The notes under the pieces: generated by a model
Seen by the model: the letters and a program-made list of their open reading frames with translations, nothing else
The model's database searches: none
What the model was told of the DNA's origin: nothing
NCBI RefSeq assembly: GCF_014651635.1
Contig: NZ_BMXG01000006.1
Span: 124,001-188,000, forward strand
Reading direction: 5' to 3'
Origin: Cerasicoccus arenae
GTDB taxonomy: Bacteria > Verrucomicrobiota > Verrucomicrobiia > Opitutales > Cerasicoccaceae
DNA length: 64,000 nucleotides
Part shown: piece after piece, positions 7,664-18,385 of the stretch
How positions within the stretch are numbered: position 1 is the stretch's first letter
How the letters are laid out: every line of letters starts with the position of its first letter
Position numbers and translations under genes: made by a program

Positions 7664-9097
7664 ATGAAAGTTGCCACTGTCCATTATCATTTGCGTCCCG
7701 GCGGGGTGACCCGAGTCGTGGAAAACGCTTTTGCCTCGCTTGAGGGCAAAGGGGTCAATTTCGTGGCCTTGTCAGGCGAAGCTTACACGGGCGACACCCG
7801 TTTGCCAACCGTGGTTGTGCCGGGCTTGGGCTATACGCATTCCAATGAAAAAGCCGATCCCGGCGCATTGTGGTTCTCCATTCGCAAGGCTGCACGAGAC
7901 GCCTTGGGTGGTGATCCTGATGTCTGGCACGTGCACAATCATTGCTTGGGTAAGAACGCCGCCATGCCGCAAGTCGTCGAGCGGCTTGCCGCAGAAACAC
8001 CGGTCTTGCTGCAAATCCATGACTTTGCTGAGGATGGGCGCCCGGCCAACTACGCGGCGATGTCTACGCTGATCCCCAATCTGGACTCCATGTATCCGCA
8101 GGCTTCGCAGGTACACTATGGGTTGCTGAATTCGCGTGACTTGAACTTTCTGTCGCAAAGTAACTTTTCATCGCAAAGTTTGCACCTGCTCCCCAATCCG
8201 GTCGCGGTGCCAGCCTTAGCTGAAGAACGCGCTGCGCTGCAGGGCTTTGGAAGTCGGCGGTTGATTCTCTACCCGACGCGCGCCATTCGCCGCAAAAACC
8301 TCGGCGAGATGCTGCTGTGGTCTGCACTGGCGGACAATGATACTGTTTTCGCAACCACGCTCACGCCTGCCAATCCGACCGCATTACCGATTTACGAACG
8401 CTGGATGGAGTTTGCACAGGAACTGGAGTTGCCAATGCGATTCGCTCTCGGTGAACAGGTATCGCTGAGCTTTTCCGAGCTGATGTCTGCGAGTGATGCG
8501 ATCGTGACGACCAGTGTTGCGGAGGGCTTTGGCTTGGCTTTTCTAGAGCCTTATCTGTTCGGCAAGCCACTGGTGGGCCGCGATCTTCCAGACATCACGC
8601 GCGACTTTACCAACACCGGCGTTCGTCTCGATTCACTTTATGACGAACTCATGGTTCCGTTGTCTTGGGTTGGCAAAGACCTCGTTCGAGAGACGCTTGC
8701 CACTGCGCTAGAAGATTATTACACCGCTTATAACCGCACGCTGCCAGAGCATGCGGTGGACATCGCATTAGCCTCCATGACAGCAGGTGATTACGTGGAA
8801 TTTGGCCGTCTTTCGGAGGTGTTACAGGAAAAAGTTATTCGCTGCCTGACAACCAACCCTGCTTCTCGCGAAGAAATTCGCCCGGCTCAGTTATGCACCG
8901 ATTCGGCCAGCGAAAGTGTGACCCTCAACCGTCAGTTGATCGCAGATAATTTCAGTCTGAAGAGCTATGGTGAAAACTTGGCCGCTGTCTATGGCAAGGT
9001 CGCTGCTTCGCCCGTGGAGCCATTGGGGCATGGTTCGCACTCGGTCGTTCTGGATCAGTTTTTGGACCCGAAACGTTTCAATTTGCTGCGCACATAG
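7664..9097 (+). CDS. GT4-family glycosyltransferase
   Basis: A 477-residue GT-B glycosyltransferase. The N-terminus VHYHLRPGGVTRVVENAF is the typical acceptor-side start of GT4 retaining enzymes. The donor-site region includes LYPTRAIRRKNL and TTSVAEGFGLAFLEPYLFGKPLVGRDL, the E-x7-E-like motif. About 100 extra residues follow the usual C-terminal helix. Position right after gpgS on the same strand suggests, but does not prove, that it adds a second sugar to glucosyl(3-phospho)glycerate, as known for mannosylglucosylglycerate pathways. Donor and acceptor are otherwise unknown. The 150-bp leader contains a large inverted repeat. Confidence 0.8.
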   Translation: MKVATVHYHLRPGGVTRVVENAFASLEGKGVNFVALSGEAYTGDTRLPTVVVPGLGYTHSNEKADPGALWFSIRKAARDALGGDPDVWHVHNHCLGKNAAMPQVVERLAAETPVLLQIHDFAEDGRPANYAAMSTLIPNLDSMYPQASQVHYGLLNSRDLNFLSQSNFSSQSLHLLPNPVAVPALAEERAALQGFGSRRLILYPTRAIRRKNLGEMLLWSALADNDTVFATTLTPANPTALPIYERWMEFAQELELPMRFALGEQVSLSFSELMSASDAIVTTSVAEGFGLAFLEPYLFGKPLVGRDLPDITRDFTNTGVRLDSLYDELMVPLSWVGKDLVRETLATALEDYYTAYNRTLPEHAVDIALASMTAGDYVEFGRLSEVLQEKVIRCLTTNPASREEIRPAQLCTDSASESVTLNRQLIADNFSLKSYGENLAAVYGKVAASPVEPLGHGSHSVVLDQFLDPKRFNLLRT

Positions 9098-9190
9098 CGC
9101 CTCAGGCGTTTTGTCGGTGGTTGTTCGTCGCCAGGGAGTAGCTCGCGCAAGTGGCTTGCCATGAGCGGCTGGTTGGTAGATGCTGACGGG

Positions 9191-9757
9191 ATGAATCACT
9201 TTCTCCGTTTCTTTTCCCTGAGCGCACTGATGTTGGCTTCGCTGTCTGCGCAAGCGTTGGACAGCATCGACAAGCAGGTGGTAGTAGATTTTCTGAATGC
9301 GCGACGCACAGCCTACCTGTCGGGAGATCCCGCGGTAATCATCCAGGCAGCGGCGCCCGACATCACCGTGACCATGATTTCCTCTGTTGTGGAAGGCCCC
9401 GCGGGCACTCGAAGCATGCGCTTGCCGCAGTATGTGCCGTTTTTAAAGGAAGCCTTTGCGAACACCGAGTATTACGGCTATGACTTCAAGGGAGTGAAAG
9501 CGCAGATGGCTGATGACGGCCAATCCGCCAAGGTGTTTGTTGATGTTGAAGAGGACGCCCGTATCCAAGGCTTGCCCGTTAAGGCGAGCAAGGCACTTAT
9601 CTTTACGCTGGTGATCAACAATGGCGTGCTTCAGGTGACCTCGCTCACTGAGCAAATCGGAAAGGTCGATGCGGGCATTCAGATAAGCAAGAAGGCTCCG
9701 ACTGCGGGCGAATCGACAAGTGGTAGCGGTCAAAGCGCGGTCAAGATCGGCAAATAG
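9191..9757 (+). CDS. Secreted NTF2/SnoaL-like hypothetical protein
   Basis: A 188-residue protein with a clear Sec signal peptide: MNHFLRFFSLSALMLASLSA followed by QALDS. The ATG at 9191 was chosen because it places this signal at the N-terminus; an in-frame start at 9161 would add ten unrelated residues. The mature part begins with a helix (DKQVVVDFLNARRTAYLSGD) and continues with alternating strands, resembling the NTF2/SnoaL cone fold, with a low-complexity Ser/Gly tail. No catalytic residues can be proposed. It lies 93 bp after the GT4 gene and may be an independent periplasmic protein. Confidence 0.7.
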   Translation: MNHFLRFFSLSALMLASLSAQALDSIDKQVVVDFLNARRTAYLSGDPAVIIQAAAPDITVTMISSVVEGPAGTRSMRLPQYVPFLKEAFANTEYYGYDFKGVKAQMADDGQSAKVFVDVEEDARIQGLPVKASKALIFTLVINNGVLQVTSLTEQIGKVDAGIQISKKAPTAGESTSGSGQSAVKIGK

Positions 9758-9820
9758 CTGTCCTTTTAGTGATCCGTTGCTGGTCTGGGGCTTGTGTTAA
9801 CGATTTAAGCGGCGTAACCT

Positions 9821-10210
9821 TTACCCTCCAACACGCACGACCCGGTAGCCACGCTGGATCAGCTCGGGTTCGACGGCGTCGCGAACATCGCCTTGAAGCT
9901 CCACGGTTTTGCCCTGTACCTTGCCACCGCAGCCGAGACGGGTCTTGAAGTGCTTCAGCATGGCGTCCAGCTCTTGGGGGCCAGTGTGGAGCATGCCTTC
10001 GCCGGAAATCATGGTGACTATTTTGCCGCCGCGACCGCCTTTCTGTCGTTGCAGGTCTATGCGCCCCCGCTTTTTCGGTGCTGTTTGTTTTTTGGGGGGC
10101 TTGGGCACGGATTGCTTGGGGGTGTTGGGTAGATTATCACCACTCAGTGCGGCAAAGGGATTTGCGCCGAGCTCGTCACCGCCATCGGTTGAAATACGTT
10201 TTTTGGACAT
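9821..10210 (-). CDS. SUI1/YciH-family translation initiation factor homologue
   Basis: A 129-residue protein. The C-terminal 80 residues are an eIF1/SUI1 domain: GRGGKIVTMISGE, the loop FKTRLGCGGKVQGKTVELQGD, and the end IQRGYRVVRVGG. Bacterial SUI1 proteins (YciH) bind the small ribosomal subunit and affect start-codon fidelity. The N-terminal 50 residues are a disordered linker rich in Pro and Lys. The ATG at 10210 was preferred to an upstream in-frame start at 10249, because it opens with MSKKRIST and the earlier stretch lies within the end of the next small gene. That gene lies upstream on the same strand, so the two probably form an operon. Confidence 0.88.
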   Translation of the reverse strand: MSKKRISTDGGDELGANPFAALSGDNLPNTPKQSVPKPPKKQTAPKKRGRIDLQRQKGGRGGKIVTMISGEGMLHTGPQELDAMLKHFKTRLGCGGKVQGKTVELQGDVRDAVEPELIQRGYRVVRVGG

Positions 10211-10230
10211 TTCAGAAAAAAGGGGATGAG

Positions 10231-10458
10231 CTAGGATTTTGAAGAACACCCGCCTGGAGGCATGTTTTCGGCGTCGCCGCGGAGGAAGGCCGTGGCCTTG
10301 CCGTAGCTGCGGCGCTCTAGGAAGTGCGCGAGGCGTGGGGGGAGGGCTGCGGCGTGGTCTTGGTGGTAGGCGTCGAGGTCGCGGATCACGTCAGCCACGG
10401 GGCGGCTACGGGATTCCAGTGATTCAAGATGCTTAAGGAGTGTATCAAATTCGCTCAT
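10231..10458 (-). CDS. Small hypothetical protein
   Basis: A 75-residue, mostly helical, cytoplasmic protein beginning MSEFDTLLKHLESLESR, with a Pro/Gly/Cys tail. No family is recognised. It is placed 20 bp upstream of the SUI1/YciH gene on the same strand, with a clean ATG and no overlap with the preferred YciH start. The arrangement and the absence of a competing gene support coding. There is no signal peptide or membrane segment. Confidence 0.6.
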   Translation of the reverse strand: MSEFDTLLKHLESLESRSRPVADVIRDLDAYHQDHAAALPPRLAHFLERRSYGKATAFLRGDAENMPPGGCSSKS

Positions 10459-10628
10459 GCTTTTTGTTCTTCTATGCTTGCGACAATTTGGTCAAAAGTC
10501 TATTTCTTCGTGTTCTAAAACCGAATAAAAGCCAATATTTAAGACGAACACCGCTCATTTAAGACATTTTTTGGACGCCTGTGCATTTTTTGACGGTCGT
10601 TCGATCTTAGCCCCGGAATCCCCGAACA

Positions 10629-13391
10629 ATGAAGAATCTCGGCATCGCCAATCGTTGGAACGCAGACCTGATTGACCAGAACTACGAGCAGTGGCTTGAC
10701 AGCCCGGACTCGCTGGATGATCACTGGCGTGCATTCTTTGAGGGTTTTGAGTTGGCCCAGCAGCTTGGAAGCTCCGGTGTCTCAGCTGCGAGTTCCACGA
10801 CTCCAGAGTCATTGGAGGGCTTGGACGCGATTGTTCAGTCTCGCGTGATCGGTGCGGTGTATGCGTATCGCTCGATTGGCCACACGCAGGCACACTTTAA
10901 TCCGCTCGTGCCGAATCCAGTGCCGAACCCGCGTCTTTCGCTGGAGCGCTTGGGGTTAGATCACGTGGACACCTCGCGGGAGTATCACACGGGCAATTAT
11001 TTGGGCGGTGTTTTCATGCCGGTGTCCACGTTGTTGGAACGCCTCAGCGAGACTTATTGCGCCCACGTTGGCTGCGAGTATATCCACATCCAGGAGACCC
11101 CGAAGCGCCGCTGGATTCAGTCTGCGATCGAGCCTACCAATTTTCATCCGGAGTTTACCCGAGAGGAAAAGCTCCGCATGCTCGACAAGGTCATGCAGGG
11201 AGAAATCTTTGAGCGTTTCTTGCATACCCGTTACGTTGGCCAGAAGCGATTCTCTCTCGAAGGTGCGGAAACGCTGATTGCTGCGCTTGACTTGCTGATT
11301 CAGGACTGCCCGAAGAACGGCGTCGAAGAGATCGTCATGGGCATGGCTCACCGTGGCCGACTCAATGTGTTGGCGAATATCCTTGGTAAGTCTTACCAAT
11401 ATCTTTTCCGCGAATTTTCGGAGAACTATATTCCTGAGTCCATTCATGGCGACGGTGACGTTAAATATCATCTTGGTTTTGAGTCCACGCTCAAGACTTT
11501 GGCTGGGCCGGAAATCGAGCTGCGCCTTGCCGCTAACCCGAGCCACTTGGAAGCCGTCGACCCGGTTGTCGAGGGCAAGGCTCGCGCCCGTCAGCGCATT
11601 CGGGGCGACCTTGAGCGCAAGCGCGTGCTCCCGCTCCTCATTCATGGTGACGCGGCTTTTGCCGGCCAGGGTGTCGTTGCGGAAACGTTCAACCTTGCGA
11701 AGCTCAAGGGCTATCGCACCGGTGGCACGATTCACGTGGTTATCAATAACCAGATTGGTTTCACGACGGATCCGCGCGACTCGCGCTCCAGCCGTTATTG
11801 CACCGACATCGCCAAGATGATCGACGTGCCGATTTTCCACGTCAATGGCGACGACCCGCTAGCGGTTTGCTCTGTGATGCGCCTCGCTGCGAAATACCGC
11901 CAGGAGTTCGCCGACGATGTCGTCATCGACATGTATTGCTACCGCCGTCATGGCCACAACGAGAGTGACGAGCCCGGCTTCACCCAGCCCGACCTTTACC
12001 AGCGCCTCTCCAAGCATCCGGCCATCAGTGAGGCGCTCAAGCAGCGTTTGATTTCCGAGCAAGTTATTTCCGAGCAAGAGGCCGATCAGCTCACCGAAGC
12101 TTATCAGAAGGACCTCAACGACGCCTTCCTCGATGTGAAGAAGGAAGAAGAAAAGAACAGTAATGGAAACGGCAAGGCCACCAAATTGCATGGTTCTTCA
12201 GGCACAATTCAGCCACCCTACGATTTTAAGCCCGCCAAGACTGGTTTAAAAGTGAAGGACCTACGCCAAATTGCGCGTCGCCTTACGGACATCCCTGGCA
12301 ACTTCAAGGCGAACTCCAAGATCGCTCGCCAGCTTGCGCAGAAATGGAAGAATTTTGAGAAGGGCGAAGGCATTGACTGGTCATTTGCGGAATCGCTCGC
12401 CTTTGGTGCCCTGCTCATGGACGGCACCCCTGTCCGCCTTTCTGGACAGGACAGTGAGCGCGGTACTTTCAGCCAGCGCCACACCGCTTGGTATGATAGC
12501 GAGACTCGTACCCGCTACGTGCCATTGGTCAATCTGGACCCGAATCAGGCGACGTTCTGCGTGCACAATTCAAGTTTGTCCGAGGCGGCAATTTTGGGCT
12601 TCGATTACGGCTACTCAATTGACTACCCAGACATGCTTGCCATTTGGGAAGCGCAATTTGGTGACTTCGCCAACGGTGCGCAAGTGCACTTCGACCAATT
12701 TATTGCGAGCAGCGAATCCAAATGGGGCCGCATGAGCGGGCTCGTTATGCTGTTACCTCATGGCTATGAAGGGCAGGGCCCAGAGCACTCTAGCGCCCGC
12801 CTTGAGCGCTATCTCCAAGCCTGTGCGGAGAACAATATACAAGTCGCGATGATGACTACGCCCGCGCAGTATTTTCACATCATTCGTCGCCAGAAGATGC
12901 GCACGTTCCAGAAGCCGCTCATCATCATGGCACCGAAGAGCCTGCTTCGTCACAAGCTGTGCGTCTCCACCGTTGAGGAATTGACCGATGGCGTCTTCCA
13001 CGAAATTCTCGACGACAATGCGCCGCCGAAGAAGGCCGAGCGTGTTGTCTTCTGCTCGGGCAAGGTCTACTACGACCTGATCGCCTACCGCGAAGAAAAC
13101 GCAATCACCAACACCGCCATTGTCCGTGTGGAGCAGTTGTATCCGTTCAACGAAAAAGTGTGCGGTGAGATACTGGCCAAATACAAAGGCTATAAGCAAC
13201 TGGTTTGGTGTCAGGAAGAGCCACAGAACATGGGCGCTTGGAACTTCATTTACCACTACCTCAAAAAGGTTGCTGGCGTGGATCCGATCTTTGCCGGTCG
13301 TTACGCTGCCGCCAGCCCCGCACCCGGATCGCTCGCGATTCACAAAATCGAGCAGCAGACGCTGGTCGAGGAGGCGTTTGGTAAGGCGTAA
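10629..13391 (+). CDS. sucA: 2-oxoglutarate dehydrogenase E1 component
   Basis: A 920-residue thiamine-diphosphate enzyme that decarboxylates 2-oxoglutarate and transfers succinyl to lipoyl-E2 in the TCA cycle. The N-terminal peripheral helix motif ([20 protein letters not shown]) is typical of OdhA/SucA and thought to contact the partner subunits. [14 protein letters not shown] lies at about 237. The ThDP/Mg site is [17 protein letters not shown] (about 339) through [10 protein letters not shown]. The C-terminal transketolase-like part contains [17 protein letters not shown] and ends with VEEAFGKA. Length is normal. The E2 and E3 genes follow on the same strand after 187 and 53 bp, giving a full complex in one locus. 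Confidence 0.97.
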   Translation: MKNLGIANRWNADLIDQNYEQWLDSPDSLDDHWRAFFEGFELAQQLGSSGVSAASSTTPESLEGLDAIVQSRVIGAVYAYRSIGHTQAHFNPLVPNPVPNPRLSLERLGLDHVDTSREYHTGNYLGGVFMPVSTLLERLSETYCAHVGCEYIHIQETPKRRWIQSAIEPTNFHPEFTREEKLRMLDKVMQGEIFERFLHTRYVGQKRFSLEGAETLIAALDLLIQDCPKNGVEEIVMGMAHRGRLNVLANILGKSYQYLFREFSENYIPESIHGDGDVKYHLGFESTLKTLAGPEIELRLAANPSHLEAVDPVVEGKARARQRIRGDLERKRVLPLLIHGDAAFAGQGVVAETFNLAKLKGYRTGGTIHVVINNQIGFTTDPRDSRSSRYCTDIAKMIDVPIFHVNGDDPLAVCSVMRLAAKYRQEFADDVVIDMYCYRRHGHNESDEPGFTQPDLYQRLSKHPAISEALKQRLISEQVISEQEADQLTEAYQKDLNDAFLDVKKEEEKNSNGNGKATKLHGSSGTIQPPYDFKPAKTGLKVKDLRQIARRLTDIPGNFKANSKIARQLAQKWKNFEKGEGIDWSFAESLAFGALLMDGTPVRLSGQDSERGTFSQRHTAWYDSETRTRYVPLVNLDPNQATFCVHNSSLSEAAILGFDYGYSIDYPDMLAIWEAQFGDFANGAQVHFDQFIASSESKWGRMSGLVMLLPHGYEGQGPEHSSARLERYLQACAENNIQVAMMTTPAQYFHIIRRQKMRTFQKPLIIMAPKSLLRHKLCVSTVEELTDGVFHEILDDNAPPKKAERVVFCSGKVYYDLIAYREENAITNTAIVRVEQLYPFNEKVCGEILAKYKGYKQLVWCQEEPQNMGAWNFIYHYLKKVAGVDPIFAGRYAAASPAPGSLAIHKIEQQTLVEEAFGKA

Positions 13392-13578
13392 ACTGTGCGA
13401 TCAGCGAAGTTTTTTGCAAGTTTTTCGCACTGGCGGAGCTTTGATTTTTCAAAAAATCTGAAGCATGAAAATGACGGATCCGCTTCAACCCTAATCTATA
13501 CTGCTTTTTTCACCGACCCGAACTCTTCTTCCGCGTCTCGTTGGTTTTCATCCTTCACCTTTCATTATTTCTTCCATC

Positions 13579-14811
13579 ATGGCCGTTGACATCAAAATTC
13601 CCGCCCTCGGTGAGTCCATCACCTCGGGTATCATTGCCGCCTGGCACGTTAAAGAAGGCGACTTCGTTGAAAAAGACCAAGTCATCTTCGAACTCGAAAC
13701 TGACAAGATCACCTCGGAAGGCCTCGCCGAATCCGCTGGTAAAATCAGCCTTAAGGCCGAAGAAGGTGATGAGGTCGAAATTGGCCAAGTCGTCGCAGTG
13801 ATCGATGACTCCGCCGCAGCGCCCGCAGCTTCCGGTAAGACCGAAGAAAAGGCAGAGGTTTCGAAGGAAGAAGCCAAGGCAGAGCCTGCGCCCGCCAAGA
13901 CAGACAAGGCTACGCCTGATGAGACACAATCGCCTGCCGTGCGCCGCCTTGCTGCTGAGACCGGCATCGACCCCGCTAAGGTTGATGGCTCCGGTAAAGG
14001 TGGCCGTGTGACCAAAGGTGACATGCTTGCCGCTGGTGAAAAGCCTGCCGCTGCGCCTGCTCCTTCTGCTTCCACACCTGCGGCTCCAGCAACTGCGCCA
14101 GCGAGCGACGAGGGTCGGACATCGCGCAAAAAGCTGACGCCGCTGCGCAAGAAAATCGCCGAGCGCCTTGTGGCTGCGACGAATGAGGCTGCCCTGCTCA
14201 CCACGTTTAACGAGGTGGACATGAGCGCGGTGATGAATCTTCGCAAGCAGCATCAAGAAAAATTTGTCGAACGCTATGGCGTCAAATTGGGTTTCATGTC
14301 CTTCTTCGTGAAGGCCGTGGTCAATGCCCTGCAAGCGGTGCCAGATCTTAACACCCAGCTCGATGGCGACTACGTTATCCAGAACCACTTCTACGACATT
14401 GGCGTGGCGGTTGGTTCGGACAAGGGCCTCATGGTTCCTGTAGTCCGTGATTGTGATGAAAAGAATTTTGCCACGATTGAGCAGGATATCATCGGCTACG
14501 CCAAGGCAGCGCGCTCGGGCAAGATCAAGCTGGAAGATATTAGCGGCGGCGTCTTCACGATTTCCAACGGTGGTATCTACGGCAGCATGCTTTCGACGCC
14601 ACTGCTCAATATGCCACAGACAGGCATCCTCGGACTGCACAACATCACTGAGCGAGCGGTTGTTATTAACGGCGAAATTGTTGCACGCCCAATGATGTAT
14701 CTGGCTTTGAGCTACGACCACCGCGTGGTCGACGGCAAGGGCGCAGTCACGTTCCTGGTCAAGGTCAAGGAAGCGATCGAAGATCCGACCAAGTTGCTCT
14801 TCGGCGTTTAA
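13579..14811 (+). CDS. sucB: 2-oxoglutarate dehydrogenase E2 (dihydrolipoyl succinyltransferase)
   Basis: A 410-residue core enzyme of the complex. The N-terminal lipoyl domain carries the lipoylation lysine K43 in [10 protein letters not shown]. Pro/Ala-rich linkers flank the small peripheral-subunit-binding domain ([20 protein letters not shown], about 117-150). The catalytic domain ends with [16 protein letters not shown] (about 377), carrying the active-site His and Asp. A single lipoyl domain is usual for SucB. It is placed between sucA and lpdA, so the three should assemble together. The 187-bp gap after sucA could hold its own promoter. Confidence 0.96.
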   Translation: MAVDIKIPALGESITSGIIAAWHVKEGDFVEKDQVIFELETDKITSEGLAESAGKISLKAEEGDEVEIGQVVAVIDDSAAAPAASGKTEEKAEVSKEEAKAEPAPAKTDKATPDETQSPAVRRLAAETGIDPAKVDGSGKGGRVTKGDMLAAGEKPAAAPAPSASTPAAPATAPASDEGRTSRKKLTPLRKKIAERLVAATNEAALLTTFNEVDMSAVMNLRKQHQEKFVERYGVKLGFMSFFVKAVVNALQAVPDLNTQLDGDYVIQNHFYDIGVAVGSDKGLMVPVVRDCDEKNFATIEQDIIGYAKAARSGKIKLEDISGGVFTISNGGIYGSMLSTPLLNMPQTGILGLHNITERAVVINGEIVARPMMYLALSYDHRVVDGKGAVTFLVKVKEAIEDPTKLLFGV

Positions 14812-14864
14812 TGATATCTTTGTGCCTTCGTGCCTTTGTGAGAAATTCCTTACGTTTTTAAGTT

Positions 14865-16262
14865 ATGGCAGATTACGATTTATTGGTTATTGGCTCTGGC
14901 CCTGGCGGCTATGTTGCCGCGATTCGCGGTGCTCAGCTTGGGATGAAAACCGCGCTTGTCGAAAAGGATTCGCACCTTGGCGGCACCTGCCTGAACGTCG
15001 GCTGTATTCCCAGCAAGGCGCTCCTGCACTCCACGGAAATTTACCACTTTCTGCATGAGCGCGGCGACGCGCACGGCATCAAAGTTGGCAAGCTGACCAG
15101 CGACATCCCTGCGCTCATGAAGCGCAAGGACGGCGTGGTGGACCAACTGCGCAATGGTGTGACCTCGCTTATTAAGGCGCGCAAAATCGATGTGCTCAAG
15201 GGTATCGGCTCGTTCCAGGGCGAGGGTAAGGTGAATGTCGAAGGTGCCGAGGGTGGCAAGACCGTCACCGCGACGAACATCATCATTGCGACGGGATCCG
15301 TGCCCGTGGAATTGCCCTTCATGAAGTTTGACGGCGATGTGATCGTCTCCAGCACCGAGGGCATTGCCTTTGACAAGATTCCAAAGAAGCTCGTCGTCGT
15401 TGGCGGTGGTGCAATTGGGTTGGAGCTTGGTAGCGTCTGGTCGCGCCTTGGCAGCGAAGTGACCATCGTTGAAATGCTTCCGCAAATCGCGGGTGCTGTA
15501 GACAAGGATGTTTCCAAACTCGCCGAGCGCCTCTTCAAAAAGCAAGGGATGAAATTCGAACTTGGTGCCAAGGTGACTGGTGTCGTGAAGGAGGGGAAGA
15601 AGTCATTCCTCACCGCGGAAAAGAATGGCAAGGAACTTAAATTTGAAGCGGACAAAATCTTGGTCGCCGTGGGTCGCAAACCAACCACTGCCGGCCTTCA
15701 TGCCGACAAAGGAGGCATCGAACTCGACGAAAAAGGTCGCGTGAAAATTGACAGCCATTTCCGCACCAGCGCGAAGGGCGTTTATGCGATTGGCGATGTA
15801 GTCAGTGGCCCAATGCTCGCCCACAAGGCTGAGGAAGAAGGTGTGGCCTGTGTTGAGCTGATTGCTGGCAAGGGCGGCCATGTCAACTATGACGTGATTC
15901 CGAACGTTGTTTACACCGAGCCGGAAATTGCATCGGTTGGGATTGGCGAAGACCTCGCCAAAGAGCAAGACATCGAGGTGAACGTTGGCAAGTTCCCGCT
16001 CATCGCCAACGGACGTGCTATTGCCACCGACGCGACCGACGGCTTCGTGAAAGTCATTGCTGACAAGAAAACCGACAAGCTTCTCGGCGTGCAAATCATC
16101 GCCAAGGGCGCGAGCGAACTCATCGCTGCTGCCGTCACTCACATGGAATATGGGGGTAGTGCCGAAGACTTGGGCCGCACGATCCATGCACACCCGACAA
16201 TGGCGGAATCGATGAAAGAGGCTGGCCTCAGCGTCAGCAAAACAGCAATTCATTCGATGTAG
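14865..16262 (+). CDS. lpdA: Dihydrolipoyl dehydrogenase (E3)
   Basis: A 465-residue FAD-dependent disulfide oxidoreductase that re-oxidises the dihydrolipoyl group of E2 and reduces NAD+. The N-terminal FAD motif is [12 protein letters not shown]. The redox disulfide is C42/C47 in [16 protein letters not shown]. The NAD motif is [20 protein letters not shown], and the C-terminal active-site His-Glu lies in AHPTMAES (about 443-450). Length and motifs are complete. It follows sucB by 53 bp; the spacing and shared strand suggest a sucA-sucB-lpd transcription unit. It may also serve other lipoyl complexes of the cell. Confidence 0.97.
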   Translation: MADYDLLVIGSGPGGYVAAIRGAQLGMKTALVEKDSHLGGTCLNVGCIPSKALLHSTEIYHFLHERGDAHGIKVGKLTSDIPALMKRKDGVVDQLRNGVTSLIKARKIDVLKGIGSFQGEGKVNVEGAEGGKTVTATNIIIATGSVPVELPFMKFDGDVIVSSTEGIAFDKIPKKLVVVGGGAIGLELGSVWSRLGSEVTIVEMLPQIAGAVDKDVSKLAERLFKKQGMKFELGAKVTGVVKEGKKSFLTAEKNGKELKFEADKILVAVGRKPTTAGLHADKGGIELDEKGRVKIDSHFRTSAKGVYAIGDVVSGPMLAHKAEEEGVACVELIAGKGGHVNYDVIPNVVYTEPEIASVGIGEDLAKEQDIEVNVGKFPLIANGRAIATDATDGFVKVIADKKTDKLLGVQIIAKGASELIAAAVTHMEYGGSAEDLGRTIHAHPTMAESMKEAGLSVSKTAIHSM

Positions 16263-16366
16263 TGTCTCAGGACGCTCGAAGACCGCATTTGAAGACCATG
16301 CCAAGTGTTTCGATTGCGAATGGCGCGGCTTCGGCTGTCGCGAAATAGTGATAGGAGGAATTCAAA

Positions 16367-17053
16367 ATGCGCGCTCATTACCTACAGCACGTGCCCTTTG
16401 AGGGGCTTGGCAGCATTGAGCGCTGGCTCCAAAAAGCCAGCTATGAAATCACATGCACCAAGCTGTATGATAATGAAGCGCTGCCGCCGCTTGATGGGAT
16501 TGATCTGCTCATCGTGATGGGCGGGCCCATGAGCGTGAACGACGAGCCCAAATATCCGTGGCTGGTTTCGGAGAAAGCGTTTGTCCGGGGTGCCATTGCG
16601 GCAGGCAAAGCGACACTGGGTATTTGTCTGGGCGCTCAGTTAATCGCCAGTGCACTGGGCAGCGAAGTCAAAGCCAATCCCGTGAAAGAAATTGGTTGGT
16701 TGCCGATCGAAGCAGCCAACATTGATCGCCCCGATGTCTTTCAATTTCCACCGGTGGTAGGTGTCTTTCATTGGCACGGCGAAACGTTTTCGCTGCCCGA
16801 GGGGGCCACACTAACCGCTTCCAGCCAAGGCTGTGTGAATCAGGCCTTTCAGATTGGTGCCAATGTGATCGGGCTACAGTTTCACCTTGAGACAACCTCA
16901 GCCACCGCTCAGGCCATTGTCGAAAACTGTCGCGATGAACTGGTGGATGGGCCTTATGTGCAAAGCGAGGAGCGAATCCTTCAAGTGCCGCCCGAGCGCT
17001 ATTTAGCCATCAACAGTCTCATGGCGAACATCCTGTCATACTTGCAACAGTGA
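16367..17053 (+). CDS. Class I glutamine amidotransferase-like protein
   Basis: A 228-residue GATase1 domain. The nucleophile C87 sits in TLGICLGAQLIA; the His and Glu of the triad lie in GLQFHLETT (about 171-173). IVMGGPMSVND forms the oxyanion region. It resembles the stand-alone GMP-synthase-like amidotransferases, which often act on glutamine or gamma-glutamyl compounds; no synthetase domain is attached. The start has one of the few strong Shine-Dalgarno sites of the window, AGGAGG at 16353-16358, 8 bp before the ATG. It lies 104 bp after lpdA and probably has its own role. Substrate unknown. Confidence 0.85.
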   Translation: MRAHYLQHVPFEGLGSIERWLQKASYEITCTKLYDNEALPPLDGIDLLIVMGGPMSVNDEPKYPWLVSEKAFVRGAIAAGKATLGICLGAQLIASALGSEVKANPVKEIGWLPIEAANIDRPDVFQFPPVVGVFHWHGETFSLPEGATLTASSQGCVNQAFQIGANVIGLQFHLETTSATAQAIVENCRDELVDGPYVQSEERILQVPPERYLAINSLMANILSYLQQ

Positions 17054-17116
17054 TTGGCCGTGACCGTTGATTCTGCCGTGCCCAAAACTGATGGTCCGGC
17101 AGGTTTCGGACGCATG

Positions 17117-18385
17117 TTAGAATTCCTTCTCGTAGGTCACGTTATTGGCGTCTTGGAAATACAAGAGTTTTAGCCGTGGGTCTTCCTTTAGCCAGCGGAC
17201 ATTTAGCGTGGGATTGACTACGGCACCTTCTTTGTAGAGTTGGCCGTTGAGGATCAATTTGCCACGTCCGACCTGATAGCCTTCGAGGGACTCTACCCAT
17301 TTTAAAATAGTAGGATCTTGTTGGCCGTAGGTAACTACTGAGGGCCCCTCAACAACTGGTTCTTCCACTAGGACAGTGGTAATTGGGATCGCTGTTATTG
17401 GTGTTGGTTTGGAGGATCCTCCAAGTATTTCATCAGTATTGGACGCAGCGTTAACGGCTGCAACGGTTTCTTTTGCCTTATCGATTGATTGCTTGGGGAT
17501 TTTGGCAATGGATGAAGGCTCTTTAGCGGACGCTTTCGTATCTTCCGCAATTGGCGCTTCCTCCTTATCTCCGCCCATCATGCCCATGAGTAGATAGCCA
17601 ACTCCGCCAATCGCGGCAAGGAGTGCTACAAGAATCACGATTGCGACTATGATGTGTTTCGCGTGGCTCGGTTTCTTGTCCAATGCCTCACCCATCAGGT
17701 CATTCCCAGCAGGGGACTGAGCGAGTGGTGGCGGCGGTGGCATGGAGCCTGGTGGCGGTGGTGCGTCGTTCGTTGTGCCACTTGTCAGCGGAGGTGGCAT
17801 GGAGGCTGATGGCGGTGGTGGCGGTGGTGGTGGTGCCATTGGACCAGCTTGCTGAATGCCATGGCTGGAAAAATCATCGTCGTCTGACTGGTTCTCATCG
17901 CCAAGGCCTAAATCCATGTCGCCCTTGGGCGCGCCAGAGGGAGGCGAGGCGCTGGCATCCGAGTCATCACTCGGTCTTTTCAGGCCTAGTCGCACCTTTG
18001 GTGCCTCGTCTTCAGCCACCGTATGCTGTGAAGGTGGCGGTGTTGGTGGTGCACTTTCTTGAGCAGTTTGATCAGGGGTTGAGCTTCGCTTCAGGCCCAT
18101 GCGCATTTTAGGCCTTTCCGGCTCGGTGTGCGCTGGCTCAGGCGGTGTGGCAGGGGTCGTTGCTGGCGGCGGCGTAATAGGCGGCAGCGGTGCTTCGGGC
18201 GGCAGTTCTGCTGGCGTATCTTCGCTTGGGCGCTTCAGGCTCATGCGCATCGGTTTTTTCTCCGCCGCAGATACATCCGCGGGCGTGGCCTTTTTAGCAT
18301 CGGTAGGCGCTGATTCCCCTTTTTTACGGAGGATTAGCTTTTTCTTACCGCTGGAACTGTTTCCGGTATTCGACTCCTGACTCAT
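17117..18385 (-). CDS. Pro-rich single-pass membrane protein with GspB-like C-terminus
   Basis: A 422-residue protein. A charged, Pro/Ser/Asp-rich cytoplasmic part (1-238) contains three copies of a short basic motif: RMSLKRPSED (about 47-56), RMGLKRSSTPD (95-105) and RLGLKRPSDD (132-141). One transmembrane segment follows (about 242-268). The last 70 residues (ILKWVESLEGYQVGRGKLIL onward) align by eye with the C-terminus of the neighbouring GspB-like protein, so the two look like paralogues. Its start lies 41 bp inside the end of that gene; the next in-frame Met is 46 residues later. A role in a type II secretion-like assembly step is inferred from the neighbouring GspA- and GspB-like genes. 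Confidence 0.7.
   Translation of the reverse strand: MSQESNTGNSSSGKKKLILRKKGESAPTDAKKATPADVSAAEKKPMRMSLKRPSEDTPAELPPEAPLPPITPPPATTPATPPEPAHTEPERPKMRMGLKRSSTPDQTAQESAPPTPPPSQHTVAEDEAPKVRLGLKRPSDDSDASASPPSGAPKGDMDLGLGDENQSDDDDFSSHGIQQAGPMAPPPPPPPPSASMPPPLTSGTTNDAPPPPGSMPPPPPLAQSPAGNDLMGEALDKKPSHAKHIIVAIVILVALLAAIGGVGYLLMGMMGGDKEEAPIAEDTKASAKEPSSIAKIPKQSIDKAKETVAAVNAASNTDEILGGSSKPTPITAIPITTVLVEEPVVEGPSVVTYGQQDPTILKWVESLEGYQVGRGKLILNGQLYKEGAVVNPTLNVRWLKEDPRLKLLYFQDANNVTYEKEF

Noticed and set aside
13555-14721. 388-codon frame antisense to sucB
   Set aside because: The sense strand encodes an intact E2 with lipoyl and catalytic motifs; the antisense translation is low-complexity.
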